DNA of 52,369 nt from Pelatocladus maniniholoensis HA4357-MV3 (GCA_019359115.1 JAHHHW010000106.1:1-52369); one strand, 5' to 3'. Positions 17,761 to 27,265 are shown, numbered from the stretch's first letter. The notes: generated by a model from the sequence alone, not told the origin. Translations and numbers: made by a program.

Positions 17761-18549
17761 TCAATCTTGTTTAGGTAATCTAATCCTGGTGGAACCGTCA
17801 GGATTTTTGATGACTTTTCCTCCGAATGTTTCTATGGCAATAATTGCTCTTTGGTGGGTTTTTTCGTCAACCTGATTATTTAATACCATCATCCAGGTAG
17901 CAATCTGAGCATATTTACTATCAGGATTACGTTCTAAAAAGTCAGCTGTTTTTTGGGAAAATTCCGCGACTTGTTTACTCTCTTCATCTGTATGGTTATT
18001 TGCCCAGTTAGCAGCTTGTTGAAAAGATTGTTTGGCATTCTGAGAATCTCCTAAAAATAATAATTCGTCAATGCCTTTATAACGCCACACATAATAGGAC
18101 TTGGAGGGAACCCAAGGGGAAAGAGACTTTAAGCCAGTTTTCATTAATGCTATGGAACGCTCTGGCATGGCAGCATACATAGAAGTACTGGTAGAAAGAC
18201 TCAGGTAAGCTTCTAAAAATCGCGGATCGCGTTTCAAGATGACTTCAAAATATTCGGGACTAAGACTGTAACCTGTTTTCGCGCGGACTTCGTCATCACC
18301 AAAGTATTGCAAAAAATCTAGATATACGCAGTTTGCTATCAAATTATTATAACCAAAATGCGGCATTTTTTTGAGCAAATTCAACCGAAGTTTTTCTGCG
18401 TTTATTTCTCGTTCTAAACTTGCTAATGAAGCAGTTTTATGACTAGAGATTAGTTGTTGCATGTGTGGAAATTGCAACAAAGAAACACCTAAAATACACA
18501 GACAAGCTGAAAAAAATGCACCTATACTTTGACGAGAGGAAGCTAACAT
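17761..18549 (-). CDS. Membrane-anchored TPR-like protein, conserved in cyanobacteria, function unknown
   Basis: This 262-residue protein has an N-terminal hydrophobic anchor (about residues 8-27, SIGAFFSACLCILGVSLL). A helical body follows with tetratricopeptide-like spacing: FEVILKRDPRFLEAYLSLS (about 105-123), then QSFQQAANWANN. The C-terminus has a small beta-like end, GGKVIKNPDGSTRIRLP. TPR-like proteins usually act as binding scaffolds; no partner is apparent. It begins with an ATG and is transcribed away from the MAA operon, with over 1 kb between the two. Confidence 0.7.
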   Translation of the reverse strand: MLASSRQSIGAFFSACLCILGVSLLQFPHMQQLISSHKTASLASLEREINAEKLRLNLLKKMPHFGYNNLIANCVYLDFLQYFGDDEVRAKTGYSLSPEYFEVILKRDPRFLEAYLSLSTSTSMYAAMPERSIALMKTGLKSLSPWVPSKSYYVWRYKGIDELLFLGDSQNAKQSFQQAANWANNHTDEESKQVAEFSQKTADFLERNPDSKYAQIATWMMVLNNQVDEKTHQRAIIAIETFGGKVIKNPDGSTRIRLPKQD

Positions 18550-19658
18550 TACTACTTAATTGACAAATATAAATCATACTCTAGATATATAGTTCCCATA
18601 TTTTCTCAGAAAGTAACAATATTCGGTAATTTAAAGTTCCAAATAGTAAACTTGGTGGAGGTTTTGGCTCTATCTATATTTTCTTGTCAGATATTGACTG
18701 AATCTAAAAAAAATTTTCAGAACGTCACATACCATATTTTGCAGCTTGATAATTCATATTTTATGGTTATTTAAGTTCGAGATTCTAATAAATTATCCTA
18801 ATATATATTTTGGTAGATATTTTCTATATTAGAGTTAAGCTAAATTTTGTTAAGGATACTCATTAATTCATTTTTGTTCCATGGAGTTAAGTTAAACACT
18901 TATCTCTGATTATCGCTTTGAATAATGACAAAGTAATTGCGATTGATTCGGCTTTCAGCTTGAATAACATTTCCAGCCTTTTTAGGCATGGCAGAGTATC
19001 AGTTTTGACACCACTATTAAGGTTCTAGATAAATGTTAAAAAACAGCGAACTGAATATTAATCAGGGCTGTAATCTTAAGTGGAAGCTAGGAGACAAGCA
19101 CAAAAGGTTTTCCACACTAAAAGTCCTGCAAATCATAGCAGTGGAAGAGCAGCCATAACGGAAAAATTTCATATTTTCATTACTAGTAACATCATTTCAA
19201 TATTCGTACCTTGTTACTATCAGATATTGCATGTATACTAAAAACGGCTTAGAGCTTTTCTTGTTTTGAATGGTTAAAAGCTTTATTAGGTAATGGTTAT
19301 AACAACTGGAGTTTAACTCAAGTTGTTAGCCTTTGGCAGCATAGATTAATAATGCATCTGTGTAAAAAATAGATGTTGTTTTTATGTGATCTTTATTTGA
19401 TTGTAATTAGGTATTGAACAGAGTTTTCTACGCTATCTACAGATCCGTGTATTATGTAGTGAGGATTTATAAAGATAGCTTGAAAATTGTGATTGTTCAT
19501 TGTTGATCAATATCCAAAATGAATCAGGAATAAATAGTAATTTTTCTAGTTATAGGTTGTTGTGACTTGCTTGTAACCTTGAGTAAAAAAGCAATCAACA
19601 TTCAACATGGATATTGATTCAGATTCACTCGAAAATTCATACACAAAAGGCAAAACTA
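18550..19658. other. 1.1-kb gene-free leader between a minus-strand gene and mysA
   Basis: This is the longest empty stretch in the window, and it is AT-rich. It contains no long open frame. One 41-codon frame (19033-19158, starting MLKNSELNIN) and a 28-codon frame (19607-19693) that overlaps the mysA start out of frame are the only candidates. An inverted repeat taacaact/agttgtta (19300-19307 and 19321-19328) and a weaker agtaac/gttact pair (19185-19219) are visible. It presumably holds the MAA operon promoter and a long 5' leader. MAA genes are generally UV- and salt-responsive, but no recognised regulator site can be assigned by eye. Confidence 0.5.
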
Positions 19659-19693
19659 ATGGGTACACCTCACGCTACTTTTGCAGCTACTGA
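19607..19693 (+). other. Possible upstream ORF overlapping the mysA start
   Basis: An ATG at 19607 opens 28 codons ([10 protein letters not shown]...) and stops at 19691-19693, 35 bases inside mysA in another frame. An alternative TTG at 19614 lies in the mysA frame. It could be chance. If translated, it would couple or limit mysA translation. Confidence 0.25.
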
Positions 19694-20888
19694 GACAGCA
19701 TTTCATGTGACTGGCTACGAAAAGATAGATTTTAGCCTGGTTTATGTGAATGGTGTATTCAATATAAAAAATACAGAAATTGCTGATAGTTATCAGAAAT
19801 TTGGACGCTGCTTGACTGTTGTTGATGATAATGTCTACCGTTTGTATGGAGACCAAATTAAGTCATATTTTCGTTACTATGACATTGACTTAACTGTGTT
19901 TCCAATTACTATTACTGAAACTGCCAAAACCATGGCAACTTTTGAGCAAGTAATTGATGCGTTTGCTGATTTTGGCTTAATTCGTAAAGAACCTGTTTTA
20001 GTAGTTGGCGGTGGTTTAGTTACTGATGTTGTAGGTTTTGCTTGTGCGGCTTATCGTCGCAGTACTAACTATATCCGCATTCCCACGACTTTGATTGGTT
20101 TGATAGATGCTGGGATTGCTATTAAAGTAGCAGTCAATCATAAAAAGCTGAAAAATCGCCTGGGTGCTTACCATGCACCAAAGAAAGTCATTCTAGACTT
20201 TTCCTTCCTCAAAACACTACCAACAGCCCAAGTCCGTAATGGAATGGCGGAACTGGTGAAAATTGCGGTGGTAGCAAATGCAGAAGTTTTTAACTTGCTA
20301 TATGAGTACGGAGAAGATTTACTGCATACACACTTTGGGTATCTCAACGGTACGCCAGAACTGCAAGAAATTGCTCATAAAGTGAACTACGAAGCAATTA
20401 AAACCATGCTGGAGTTAGAAACTCCAAATCTGCATGAACTAGATTTAGATCGCGTCATTGCTTATGGTCATACTTGGAGTCCGACACTGGAATTAGCACC
20501 GCGCGTTCCCCTATATCATGGTCATGCTGTCAACATAGATATGGCGCTATCAGCAACTATTGCTGAACGACGTGGATATATTACAGTAGCCGATCGCGAT
20601 CGCATTCTTGAATTGATGAGTCGTATAGGTTTAGCCCTCAATCATCCCCTTCTAGATAGCGATTTGTTATGGTACGCTACCCAATCTATCACCCAGACAA
20701 GAGACGGTAAACAACGCGCCGCAATGCCAAAACCTATTGGTGAGTGTTTCTTTGTCAACGATCTTACCCGTGAAGAACTACATCAAGCTTTGATTGCACA
20801 TAAATCTTTGTGTGCAACATATCCTCGTGGTGGAGATGGGATTGACGCCTATATCAGTGCAGAACAATCTGAGATGGTAGGAGTCTAG
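19659..20888 (+). CDS. mysA: 2-demethyl-4-deoxygadusol synthase (sugar phosphate cyclase)
   Basis: This member of the dehydroquinate synthase superfamily cyclises sedoheptulose 7-phosphate to 2-demethyl-4-deoxygadusol, the first step of MAA synthesis. NAD-binding motifs are [14 protein letters not shown] (about 107-120) and [16 protein letters not shown]. Metal-ligand regions are [18 protein letters not shown] and HGHAVNID (His, His and Glu). I place the start at the ATG at 19659 ([12 protein letters not shown]), giving 409 residues, the usual family length. It has an AAAGG about 9 bases upstream. The longer frame from a TTG at 19614 lacks a ribosome site. It is the first gene of the operon, with mysB starting 4 bases after its stop. 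Confidence 0.93.
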   Translation: MGTPHATFAATETAFHVTGYEKIDFSLVYVNGVFNIKNTEIADSYQKFGRCLTVVDDNVYRLYGDQIKSYFRYYDIDLTVFPITITETAKTMATFEQVIDAFADFGLIRKEPVLVVGGGLVTDVVGFACAAYRRSTNYIRIPTTLIGLIDAGIAIKVAVNHKKLKNRLGAYHAPKKVILDFSFLKTLPTAQVRNGMAELVKIAVVANAEVFNLLYEYGEDLLHTHFGYLNGTPELQEIAHKVNYEAIKTMLELETPNLHELDLDRVIAYGHTWSPTLELAPRVPLYHGHAVNIDMALSATIAERRGYITVADRDRILELMSRIGLALNHPLLDSDLLWYATQSITQTRDGKQRAAMPKPIGECFFVNDLTREELHQALIAHKSLCATYPRGGDGIDAYISAEQSEMVGV

Positions 20889-20892
20889 AATC

Positions 20893-21726
20893 GTGCCTAA
20901 CGTTGTTAAAAAGAACACACCTAGACCCGTAACTCCCCACGGGATATTGGTCGAACAACTACAAAAAACCCTAGCTTTGGCAGAATCAGGAAATACTCCT
21001 GAAACTGTTGTCACTGCGCTGCGACAGGCGTATCAATTAGCGGCGGGTTTAGAACCTTATATTAGTGAACACACCACTCCTGAATCTGACGCCTTAGCAG
21101 CACTGATACAAAAAACTACCAAAGAAGACTGGACACAACGTTTCACTGATGGTGAAACAGTGCGTCAACTAGAACAGGAAATGCTTTCTGGACACGTTGA
21201 AGGACAAACACTCAAAATGTTTGTTCACATGACTAAAGCACAAAGTGTCTTGGAAGTAGGAATGTTCACCGGGTATTCGGCTTTGGCAATGGCAGAGGCA
21301 TTACCTGATGATGGACAAGTGGTAGCATGTGAAGTGGATTCTTATGTTGCTAGCTTTGCTCAAACTTGTTTCCAGAACTCACCCCATGGTCATAAAATCA
21401 CTGTGGAAGTAGCATCAGCCTTGGAAACTCTGCAAAAACTTGCAGCAGCAGGTGAATCATTTGATTTGATCTTCATCGACGCTGACAAAAAAGAATATGT
21501 GCAGTATTTCCAGATTATCTTGGATAAGAATCTACTTGCATCTAACGGCATCATTTGTGTAGATAACACTTTAATGCAGGGACAAGTTTATCTACCACCA
21601 GAACAACGCACAGCTAATGGCGAAGCGATCGCTCAATTTAACCAAATTATTACCCAAGATCCGCGTGTTGAACAAGTTATACTACCGCTTCGTGATGGTG
21701 TGACTTTAATTCGGCGATTGTCTTGA
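20893..21726 (+). CDS. mysB: O-methyltransferase making 4-deoxygadusol
   Basis: This class I SAM O-methyltransferase of the caffeoyl-CoA/COMT type has 277 residues. It methylates 2-demethyl-4-deoxygadusol to 4-deoxygadusol. Motif I is VLEVGMFTGYSALAMAEAL (about 117-135). The metal and catalytic region is FDLIFIDADKKEYVQYF (about 193-209), and NTLMQGQV follows. The start is a GTG four bases after the mysA stop, so translational coupling is likely. mysC follows about 50 bases downstream. Confidence 0.93.
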   Translation: MPNVVKKNTPRPVTPHGILVEQLQKTLALAESGNTPETVVTALRQAYQLAAGLEPYISEHTTPESDALAALIQKTTKEDWTQRFTDGETVRQLEQEMLSGHVEGQTLKMFVHMTKAQSVLEVGMFTGYSALAMAEALPDDGQVVACEVDSYVASFAQTCFQNSPHGHKITVEVASALETLQKLAAAGESFDLIFIDADKKEYVQYFQIILDKNLLASNGIICVDNTLMQGQVYLPPEQRTANGEAIAQFNQIITQDPRVEQVILPLRDGVTLIRRLS

Positions 21727-21775
21727 AAAACATAGGGTTTGGGTGATGCTGATGGGTTTTTTTGAGGGTGAATTT

Positions 21776-23155
21776 ATGACACAATCTATTTCTGTTGCTT
21801 CTCCTGCGCCAAAAACGCAGTCAGTCCCGCTTGGATTTCGCATATCTGCATTGTGGAAAAATGTAGGTACGCTTGCACTGCTGTTGTTGGTATTGCCAAT
21901 CAATGCTGTGATTGTGTTGGTATCGCTGTTACTGGGTCATCAATCGCAAGCGATCGCCACCGAACCCAAAAACATCTTGATTAGTGGCGGTAAAATGACT
22001 AAGGCGTTACAATTAGCCCGTAGTTTTCACGCCGCCGGACATCGAGTAGTTTTAGTAGAAACTCACAAATACTGGTTAACGGGACATCGATTTTCCAAAG
22101 CAGTAAGTAGTTTCTACACTCTACCAACACCCCAATCCGACCCTGAAGCTTATACCCAAGCCTTATTAGACATTGTTCAAAAAGAAAATATCGATGTCTA
22201 TGTACCTGTGTGCAGTCCGGTTGCTAGTTACTACGACTCTTTAGCCAAACCCATACTATCCAAGTACTGCGAGGTTTTTCACTGCGACGCAGATGTCACC
22301 CAAATGTTAGATGATAAATACGCTTTTGCTGAGAAAGCGCGGAGTTTGGGGTTATCTGTTCCCAAGTCTTTCAAAATTACTGACCCGGAACAGGTGATCA
22401 ACTTTGATTTTTCTCAAGAAAAGCGTCAATACATCCTCAAAAGCATTCCTTATGACTCTGTTCGTCGCTTAGATTTAACCAAACTTCCTTGTGAGACTCC
22501 CGAAGTAACAGCAGATTTTGTCAACAGCTTACCCATCAGTCCCCAAAAGCCGTGGATTATGCAAGAATTTATTCCTGGAAAAGAATTTTGCACCCACAGC
22601 ACTGTCCGCAATGGGGAGTTGAGAATGCATTGCTGTTGTGAATCTTCGGCATTCCAAGTTAACTATGAGAATGTCGATCATCCCCAAATTCTGGAATGGG
22701 TGCGACACTTTGTCAAAGAATTAGGTATCACTGGACAGGTATCTTTTGACTTTATCCAAGCAGAAGATGGCACAATCTATGCGATTGAATGTAATCCGCG
22801 CACCCATTCTGCCATCACCATGTTCTACAATCATCCGAGTGTGGCAGATGCTTATCTGAGTGAAATTCCACAATTAGAACCAATTCAACCTCTTTTTAAT
22901 AGTAAGCCTACCTACTGGATTTATCACGAAATTTGGCGATTGACAGGAATTCGTCATTGGTCACAGTTGCAAACCTGGTTGAAAAACTTTTTTGGTGGGA
23001 AAGATGCAATTTACAGTTTTAGTGATCCTCTACCTTTTTTGACAGTTCATCATTGGCAAATTCCTTTACTTTTGCTACAAAATTTGCAACAGCTAAAAGG
23101 TTGGCTCAGAATAGATTTTAATATTGGGAAATTGGTCGAATTTGGTGGCGATTAA
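21776..23155 (+). CDS. mysC: ATP-grasp ligase attaching glycine to 4-deoxygadusol (mycosporine-glycine synthase)
   Basis: This ATP-grasp protein condenses 4-deoxygadusol with glycine to give mycosporine-glycine. A hydrophobic segment near residues 25-55 suggests a membrane-associated N-terminus. ILISGGKMTKALQLARSFHAAGHRV follows in two parts, an N-terminal Rossmann lobe. The ATP-grasp core is at about 180-370 with YILKSIPYDSVRR, WIMQEFIPGKEF and AIECNPRTHSA (metal ligands E and N). I use the ATG at 21776 (MTQSISV, 459 residues), which has a GAGGG about 8 bases upstream and matches family length; an ATG at 21743 would add 11 residues. mysE follows after a 334-base gap. Confidence 0.93.
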   Translation: MTQSISVASPAPKTQSVPLGFRISALWKNVGTLALLLLVLPINAVIVLVSLLLGHQSQAIATEPKNILISGGKMTKALQLARSFHAAGHRVVLVETHKYWLTGHRFSKAVSSFYTLPTPQSDPEAYTQALLDIVQKENIDVYVPVCSPVASYYDSLAKPILSKYCEVFHCDADVTQMLDDKYAFAEKARSLGLSVPKSFKITDPEQVINFDFSQEKRQYILKSIPYDSVRRLDLTKLPCETPEVTADFVNSLPISPQKPWIMQEFIPGKEFCTHSTVRNGELRMHCCCESSAFQVNYENVDHPQILEWVRHFVKELGITGQVSFDFIQAEDGTIYAIECNPRTHSAITMFYNHPSVADAYLSEIPQLEPIQPLFNSKPTYWIYHEIWRLTGIRHWSQLQTWLKNFFGGKDAIYSFSDPLPFLTVHHWQIPLLLLQNLQQLKGWLRIDFNIGKLVEFGGD

Positions 23156-23228
23156 ATTCAGTGAACAGTTATCAGTTATCAGTTAGTCGCTGTTCGATAA
23201 TACAGCATATTTCAACAAACGTGAGTTA

Positions 23229-23313
23229 CAGAAGAACCCCACCCGCGCTACGCGCACCCTCCCCGCTTGCGGGGAGGGTTGGGGTGGGGTGCAATGACTG
23301 TGGGAAGTATATA
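23229..23313. repeat. Dispersed G/C-rich palindromic repeat inside the MAA operon
   Basis: Nested arms accccacccg...ggggtggggt and accctccccgc/gcggggagggt are followed by gcaatgactgtgggaagta. The same words occur in reverse order at 12012-12045. It sits between mysC and mysE, so it may add a strong hairpin that lowers read-through into mysE. The rest of the 334-base gap (23156-23489) shows only 'cagttatcagttatcagtta' type short repeats. Confidence 0.7.
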
Positions 23314-23489
23314 GCGTTTCTCAATAAGCGTGAGGTACATTTTTAAAGCTGCTTGTTTTGATATCAAAGGTTTAGGTGTACTTCAGTTGCTTGGGAAACG
23401 CTACAACTAATTATCTGAACTTGATATAACTGATAATTGTTAATATTAATTATCTGACTAAAAATAATTAATTATTTATTTTATTAAAG

Positions 23490-26231
23490 ATGGGAATCAT
23501 GAAGTTTATACATAATTTTCTAGAAATTGGAGAACGAGAAACTTATTCGGAAAGACAATCAGGTAGTGTTTCTGAAAATTATCTGCTGAGTCCAGAAGAA
23601 AAGCAAAACATATTATTTACATGGAATCAGACACAAACTAATTATGATTTGTCATTTTGTCTACATGAATTATTTACAGCACAGGTAGAGAAAACACCAG
23701 ATGCGAACGCTCTCAAGTTTGCTGATCAAGAATTGACTTATCATCAGTTAAATTGTCGAGCGAATCAACTCGCCCACTATTTGCAATCTTTGGGAATTGC
23801 AACTGAAGATTTAGTTGGGATTTGTGTGGAACGTTCTTTAGAAATGGTTGTGGGGTTGTTGGGAATTCTCAAAGCGGGTGCAGCTTATGTTCCAATTGAC
23901 CCTGGATATCCCCAAGAACGTTTAGCATATATGTTGGAAGATTCCCAGGTGTCGGTGTTGTTGACTCAAAGTCATTTAGTTGATAATTTACCAACACGTC
24001 CAACCCACACAATTTGCTTGGATACTGACTGGGAGAAGATTTCTCAAAATAGCGATCGCAATCTCCAGAATACAACCACACCAGAAAATCTCGCCTATGT
24101 AATTTACACTTCTGGTTCCACTGGTAAACCCAAGGGTGCGATGAATACCCATCGCGGTATCTGCAATCGTCTGTTATGGATGCAAGACACTTATCAACTC
24201 ACCGAACAAGATAAGGTTCTGCAAAAAACTCCCTTTAGCTTCGATGTCTCTGTCTGGGAATTCTTTTGGCCGTTGATTACCGGGGCGCGGCTGATTATAG
24301 CACAACCAGGTGGACACCGGGATAGTTCTTACCTAATTAATACAATCATCCAAGAAGAAATTACCACATTACATTTTGTCCCCTCGATGCTGCAAGTATT
24401 TTTGCAAGCTAAAGGAATGGAAAATTTTCAGTCATTAAAACGGGTAATGACCAGTGGTGAAGCTTTACCTGTGAGTTTGCAAGAACGGTTTTTTGAACGT
24501 TTGGGATGTGAACTACACAATCTTTATGGCCCTACAGAAGCAGCAATCGATGTAACGTTTTGGCAGTGTCAACCTCAAAGTCAATATCAAACAGTACCGA
24601 TTGGTCGTCCCATTGCAAATACTCAAATATATATCCTAGATCAACATTTGCAACCTGTGCCTGTAGATGTCGTGGGTGAACTTTACATTGGTGGTGTGGG
24701 AGTTGCAAGAGGTTACTGGCGTCGTCCAGAATTAACTACAGAAAGATTTGTAGCTAATCCCTTTGCGACAGGACAGATGTATAAAACTGGCGACTTGGCG
24801 CGTTATTTGCCTGATGGTAATATCGAGTATGTCGGCAGAATCGACGATCAAGTCAAAATTCGGGGTTTTCGGATTGAGTTGGGAGAAATTGAGAGTACAC
24901 TGACGCAACATCCCCAGATTAGCCAAGTTGTGGTTGTCGCCCAAACAGATAATTTGAATAACAAGCATTTAATTGCTTATATTGTTTCTCATCAAGAACC
25001 ACCCACACCAACAGAACTGCGGAATTTCCTTCGGGATAAATTACCTGAATTCATGGTTCCCTCAGCTTTTGTATGCTTAAATTCCTTTCCTCTGACTCCT
25101 AGTGGAAAAATAGACAGGCGATCGCTTCCCAAACCTGATTTTTCTAATTTAATAACTCATGAAAATTTTACTCCTCCACGCAATGACTTAGAGAGAAAAT
25201 TAGTACAGATTTGGTCAGAAATTTTACAGATTTCGGAAATTGATATCAGAGATAACTTTTTTGAAATTGGTGGCAATTCTCTTTTAGCATTACATTTAAC
25301 AAATGCCATTGAACAAAAATTTGGTCGAGAGTTATCATTGTCAACTTTACTTACCAATAGTTCAATTGAGAAACTAGCAGAAATTCTGCAAAACTCCACA
25401 GATATTTTTTCCAACTCACCTATAGTAGCAATTCAGCCCAAAGGTACGAAACGTCCCTTCTTCTGCATACATCCAGCCGGGGGACATGTACTTTGCTATT
25501 TTAGTTTGGCGCATTATTTAGGCACTGACCAGCCATTTTATGGTTTACAAGCACAGGGTTTTTATGGTGAAGAAGAACCACTAACTACAGTTACAGAAAT
25601 GGCTAGCCTTTATGCTCAAGCGATACAAACAATTCAACCCACAGGCCCATATCAAATTGGTGGTTGGTCATTTGGGGGAGTAGTTGCTTACGAAACGGCT
25701 CAACAATTACACCAACAAGGAAAAGAAGTTTCATTACTAGCAATTTTAGATTCCTACGTGCCAATTTTGTTAGATAAAAATAAAAAAATTGATGATGTTT
25801 ACTTAGTTGGTGTATTGTCGCGTGTATTTGGTGGAATGTTTGGTCAAGATAACCTGATTTTACTAGCCGAAATCGAAAATTTGAGTGTCGAAGAAAGCTT
25901 AAATTACATCATCGAAAAAGCACGCCAAGCCAAAATTTTTCCACCAGGAGTGGAACGTCACAATAATCGCCGAATTTTAGATGTTTTAGTAGGAACATTA
26001 AAAGCCACTTATTTTTATCAACGTCGTCCCTATCCTGGGAAAGTTACCATTTTTAGAGCCAGAGAAAAACATATCATGGCTCCTGATCCTACTTTAGTTT
26101 GGGTAGAATTATTCTCAGTTTTAGCTGCTGAGGAAATTGAAATTCATAACGTACCCGGTAATCACTATTCATTTGTTTTAGAACCTCACGTCCAAGCCTT
26201 AGCTGAAAGCTTGCAAAAATGCTTATTATAA
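23490..26231 (+). CDS. mysE: NRPS-like enzyme (A-T-TE) adding serine to mycosporine-glycine; shinorine synthase
   Basis: This single-module NRPS-like protein of 913 residues has no condensation domain. The A domain (about 65-560) contains YTSGSTGKPKGA, FSFDVSVWEFFWP, NLYGPTEAAID, YKTGDLARYLPDG and the lysine of PSGKIDRR. Aligning by eye to GrsA, the binding-pocket residues read D, V, W, H, M, S, L, I, D, which is the serine-type code. The T domain has DNFFEIGGNSLLAL (Ser about 604). The C-terminal thioesterase has GGWSFGG (catalytic Ser) and GNHYSF (His). The architecture matches the A-T-TE enzyme of the Anabaena variabilis shinorine cluster. Product: imine linkage of serine to mycosporine-glycine. 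No mysD or mysH-type dioxygenase is nearby. Confidence 0.93.
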   Translation: MGIMKFIHNFLEIGERETYSERQSGSVSENYLLSPEEKQNILFTWNQTQTNYDLSFCLHELFTAQVEKTPDANALKFADQELTYHQLNCRANQLAHYLQSLGIATEDLVGICVERSLEMVVGLLGILKAGAAYVPIDPGYPQERLAYMLEDSQVSVLLTQSHLVDNLPTRPTHTICLDTDWEKISQNSDRNLQNTTTPENLAYVIYTSGSTGKPKGAMNTHRGICNRLLWMQDTYQLTEQDKVLQKTPFSFDVSVWEFFWPLITGARLIIAQPGGHRDSSYLINTIIQEEITTLHFVPSMLQVFLQAKGMENFQSLKRVMTSGEALPVSLQERFFERLGCELHNLYGPTEAAIDVTFWQCQPQSQYQTVPIGRPIANTQIYILDQHLQPVPVDVVGELYIGGVGVARGYWRRPELTTERFVANPFATGQMYKTGDLARYLPDGNIEYVGRIDDQVKIRGFRIELGEIESTLTQHPQISQVVVVAQTDNLNNKHLIAYIVSHQEPPTPTELRNFLRDKLPEFMVPSAFVCLNSFPLTPSGKIDRRSLPKPDFSNLITHENFTPPRNDLERKLVQIWSEILQISEIDIRDNFFEIGGNSLLALHLTNAIEQKFGRELSLSTLLTNSSIEKLAEILQNSTDIFSNSPIVAIQPKGTKRPFFCIHPAGGHVLCYFSLAHYLGTDQPFYGLQAQGFYGEEEPLTTVTEMASLYAQAIQTIQPTGPYQIGGWSFGGVVAYETAQQLHQQGKEVSLLAILDSYVPILLDKNKKIDDVYLVGVLSRVFGGMFGQDNLILLAEIENLSVEESLNYIIEKARQAKIFPPGVERHNNRRILDVLVGTLKATYFYQRRPYPGKVTIFRAREKHIMAPDPTLVWVELFSVLAAEEIEIHNVPGNHYSFVLEPHVQALAESLQKCLL

Positions 26232-26233
26232 AA

Positions 26234-26252
26234 CAATACGCTTGGTGTTAAG
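26234..26252. repeat. 19-bp repeat shared with 32686-32704
   Basis: The word caatacgcttggtgttaag occurs just after the mysE stop and, identically, just after the stop of the GldG-like gene at 32686-32704. The sequence around the two copies differs. It may mark the border of a repeat or of a decayed insertion. Confidence 0.6.
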
Positions 26253-26284
26253 AGGGTGTTTTAAAAGTTTTGAAGAGTCAAATC

Positions 26285-26572
26285 TTATGCCAATCGCTTT
26301 ATTATAATACGGATCATAGCAAGGTAGATAAACGTCTCTGATGTTTCAGGCAATAACTCGCGTGTCTCTGACCAATCGACGACACCCCATCAACCAACCA
26401 AAAGTTCGTTCAACGACCCAACGTTTTTTGAGTATGGCAAAGCCCTTAGTTTGTTTTGGTCGTAGAACTACTTGTACAATCCAAGCTCCTGTTCGATCCG
26501 AGTTCAGTCTCGGAGACTATCATGAATTTTCAACCACGTCCCATCTTTACGCCAATTGGTATTAGCCTCAAA
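26285..26572 (-). pseudogene. Decayed, internally deleted IS5-family transposase
   Basis: Read on the minus strand, three blocks of an IS5-type DDE transposase are still visible. The N-terminal block is NWRKDGTWLKIHDSLRD and then a stop. The C-terminal block is KGFAILKKRWVVERTFGWL, holding the late catalytic Glu region. After a one-base frameshift comes LPETSETFIYLAMIRIIIKRLA in two pieces and a TAA at 26285. The middle third, with the first two catalytic Asp residues, is gone. It is certainly inactive. The outer ends (gagggtgttttaaaa on the left, a loose complement near 26610 on the right) may be remnants of terminal repeats. It sits directly downstream of mysE. Confidence 0.8.
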
Positions 26573-26659
26573 CAATTAAAGTCAATCTTTAGAATGAAAT
26601 AACCCTGCATATAAGACTGTTACAATCAAAAACCATAGTCTGTATCTTGGTTATATAAA

Positions 26660-27265
26660 TTGAACATACTAATACCGTTTATTCAAAACCCTGAAACTTC
26701 TGGCAACACTCTGCAAATCTCTGAACTTTTGCAACGATTTCTGGAGCAGCATCAAGGTGATGAGGTACGCCTACGGGATTTATTTAACGAGATGGGGGAT
26801 CGAGCGTTTAGTTCAACACTGTTGATCTGCGCTTTGCCTGAAGCCTTACCTCTGCCAATTCCTGGAATTTCCGCCCTCCTTGCCATGCCCTTACTGCTGG
26901 TTTCCGGTCAGTTAGTACTCGGATTCGAGAAACCCTGGCTGCCCGACTGGATACTAGATCAGCCCTTCAAACAAGAGCACTGTGAGCAGGTTATTTGCGG
27001 GGCCATCCCTTTTCTAGAAAAGCTGGAATGCTTTTTTGAACCCCGTTGGCCGTTCTTCACCAGCCCTGAAGCTGAACGGTGTGTCGGCGTGATTTTGTTA
27101 TTTCTCAGCTTCATCATTGCCCTGCCAATTCCTTTTGGTAATATGCTGCCGGCGATCATCATCGTTATGATCTGTCTTGGCTTGATTGAAAAAGACGGGC
27201 TAATGATTGTAATTAGTGGTATGGTTGCCGGCATCACTCCGGCACTTCTATTGTTAGTCCTGTAA
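26660..27265 (+). CDS. ExoD-like membrane protein (exopolysaccharide synthesis family)
   Basis: The 201-residue protein matches the ExoD family: a soluble N-terminus (about 1-55) followed by ALPEALPLPIPGISALLAMPLLL, which is split here as ALPEALPLPIPG and then a hydrophobic segment. A Trp/Pro-rich loop is near 90-130 and there are two to three C-terminal helices (FIIALPIPFGNMLPA). Rhizobial ExoD affects exopolysaccharide and alkaline tolerance; the biochemical role is unclear. The frame opens with a TTG at 26660 (MNILIPFIQN); an in-frame stop lies 24 bases upstream and no ATG precedes the conserved part, so TTG is the likely start. It is followed in the same direction by the HMA_2-like gene, 176 bases on. 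Confidence 0.8.
   Translation: MNILIPFIQNPETSGNTLQISELLQRFLEQHQGDEVRLRDLFNEMGDRAFSSTLLICALPEALPLPIPGISALLAMPLLLVSGQLVLGFEKPWLPDWILDQPFKQEHCEQVICGAIPFLEKLECFFEPRWPFFTSPEAERCVGVILLFLSFIIALPIPFGNMLPAIIIVMICLGLIEKDGLMIVISGMVAGITPALLLLVL

Noticed and set aside
26341-26565. 74-codon plus-strand frame after mysE
   Set aside because: It is the antisense shadow of the decayed transposase, which reads clearly on the minus strand.
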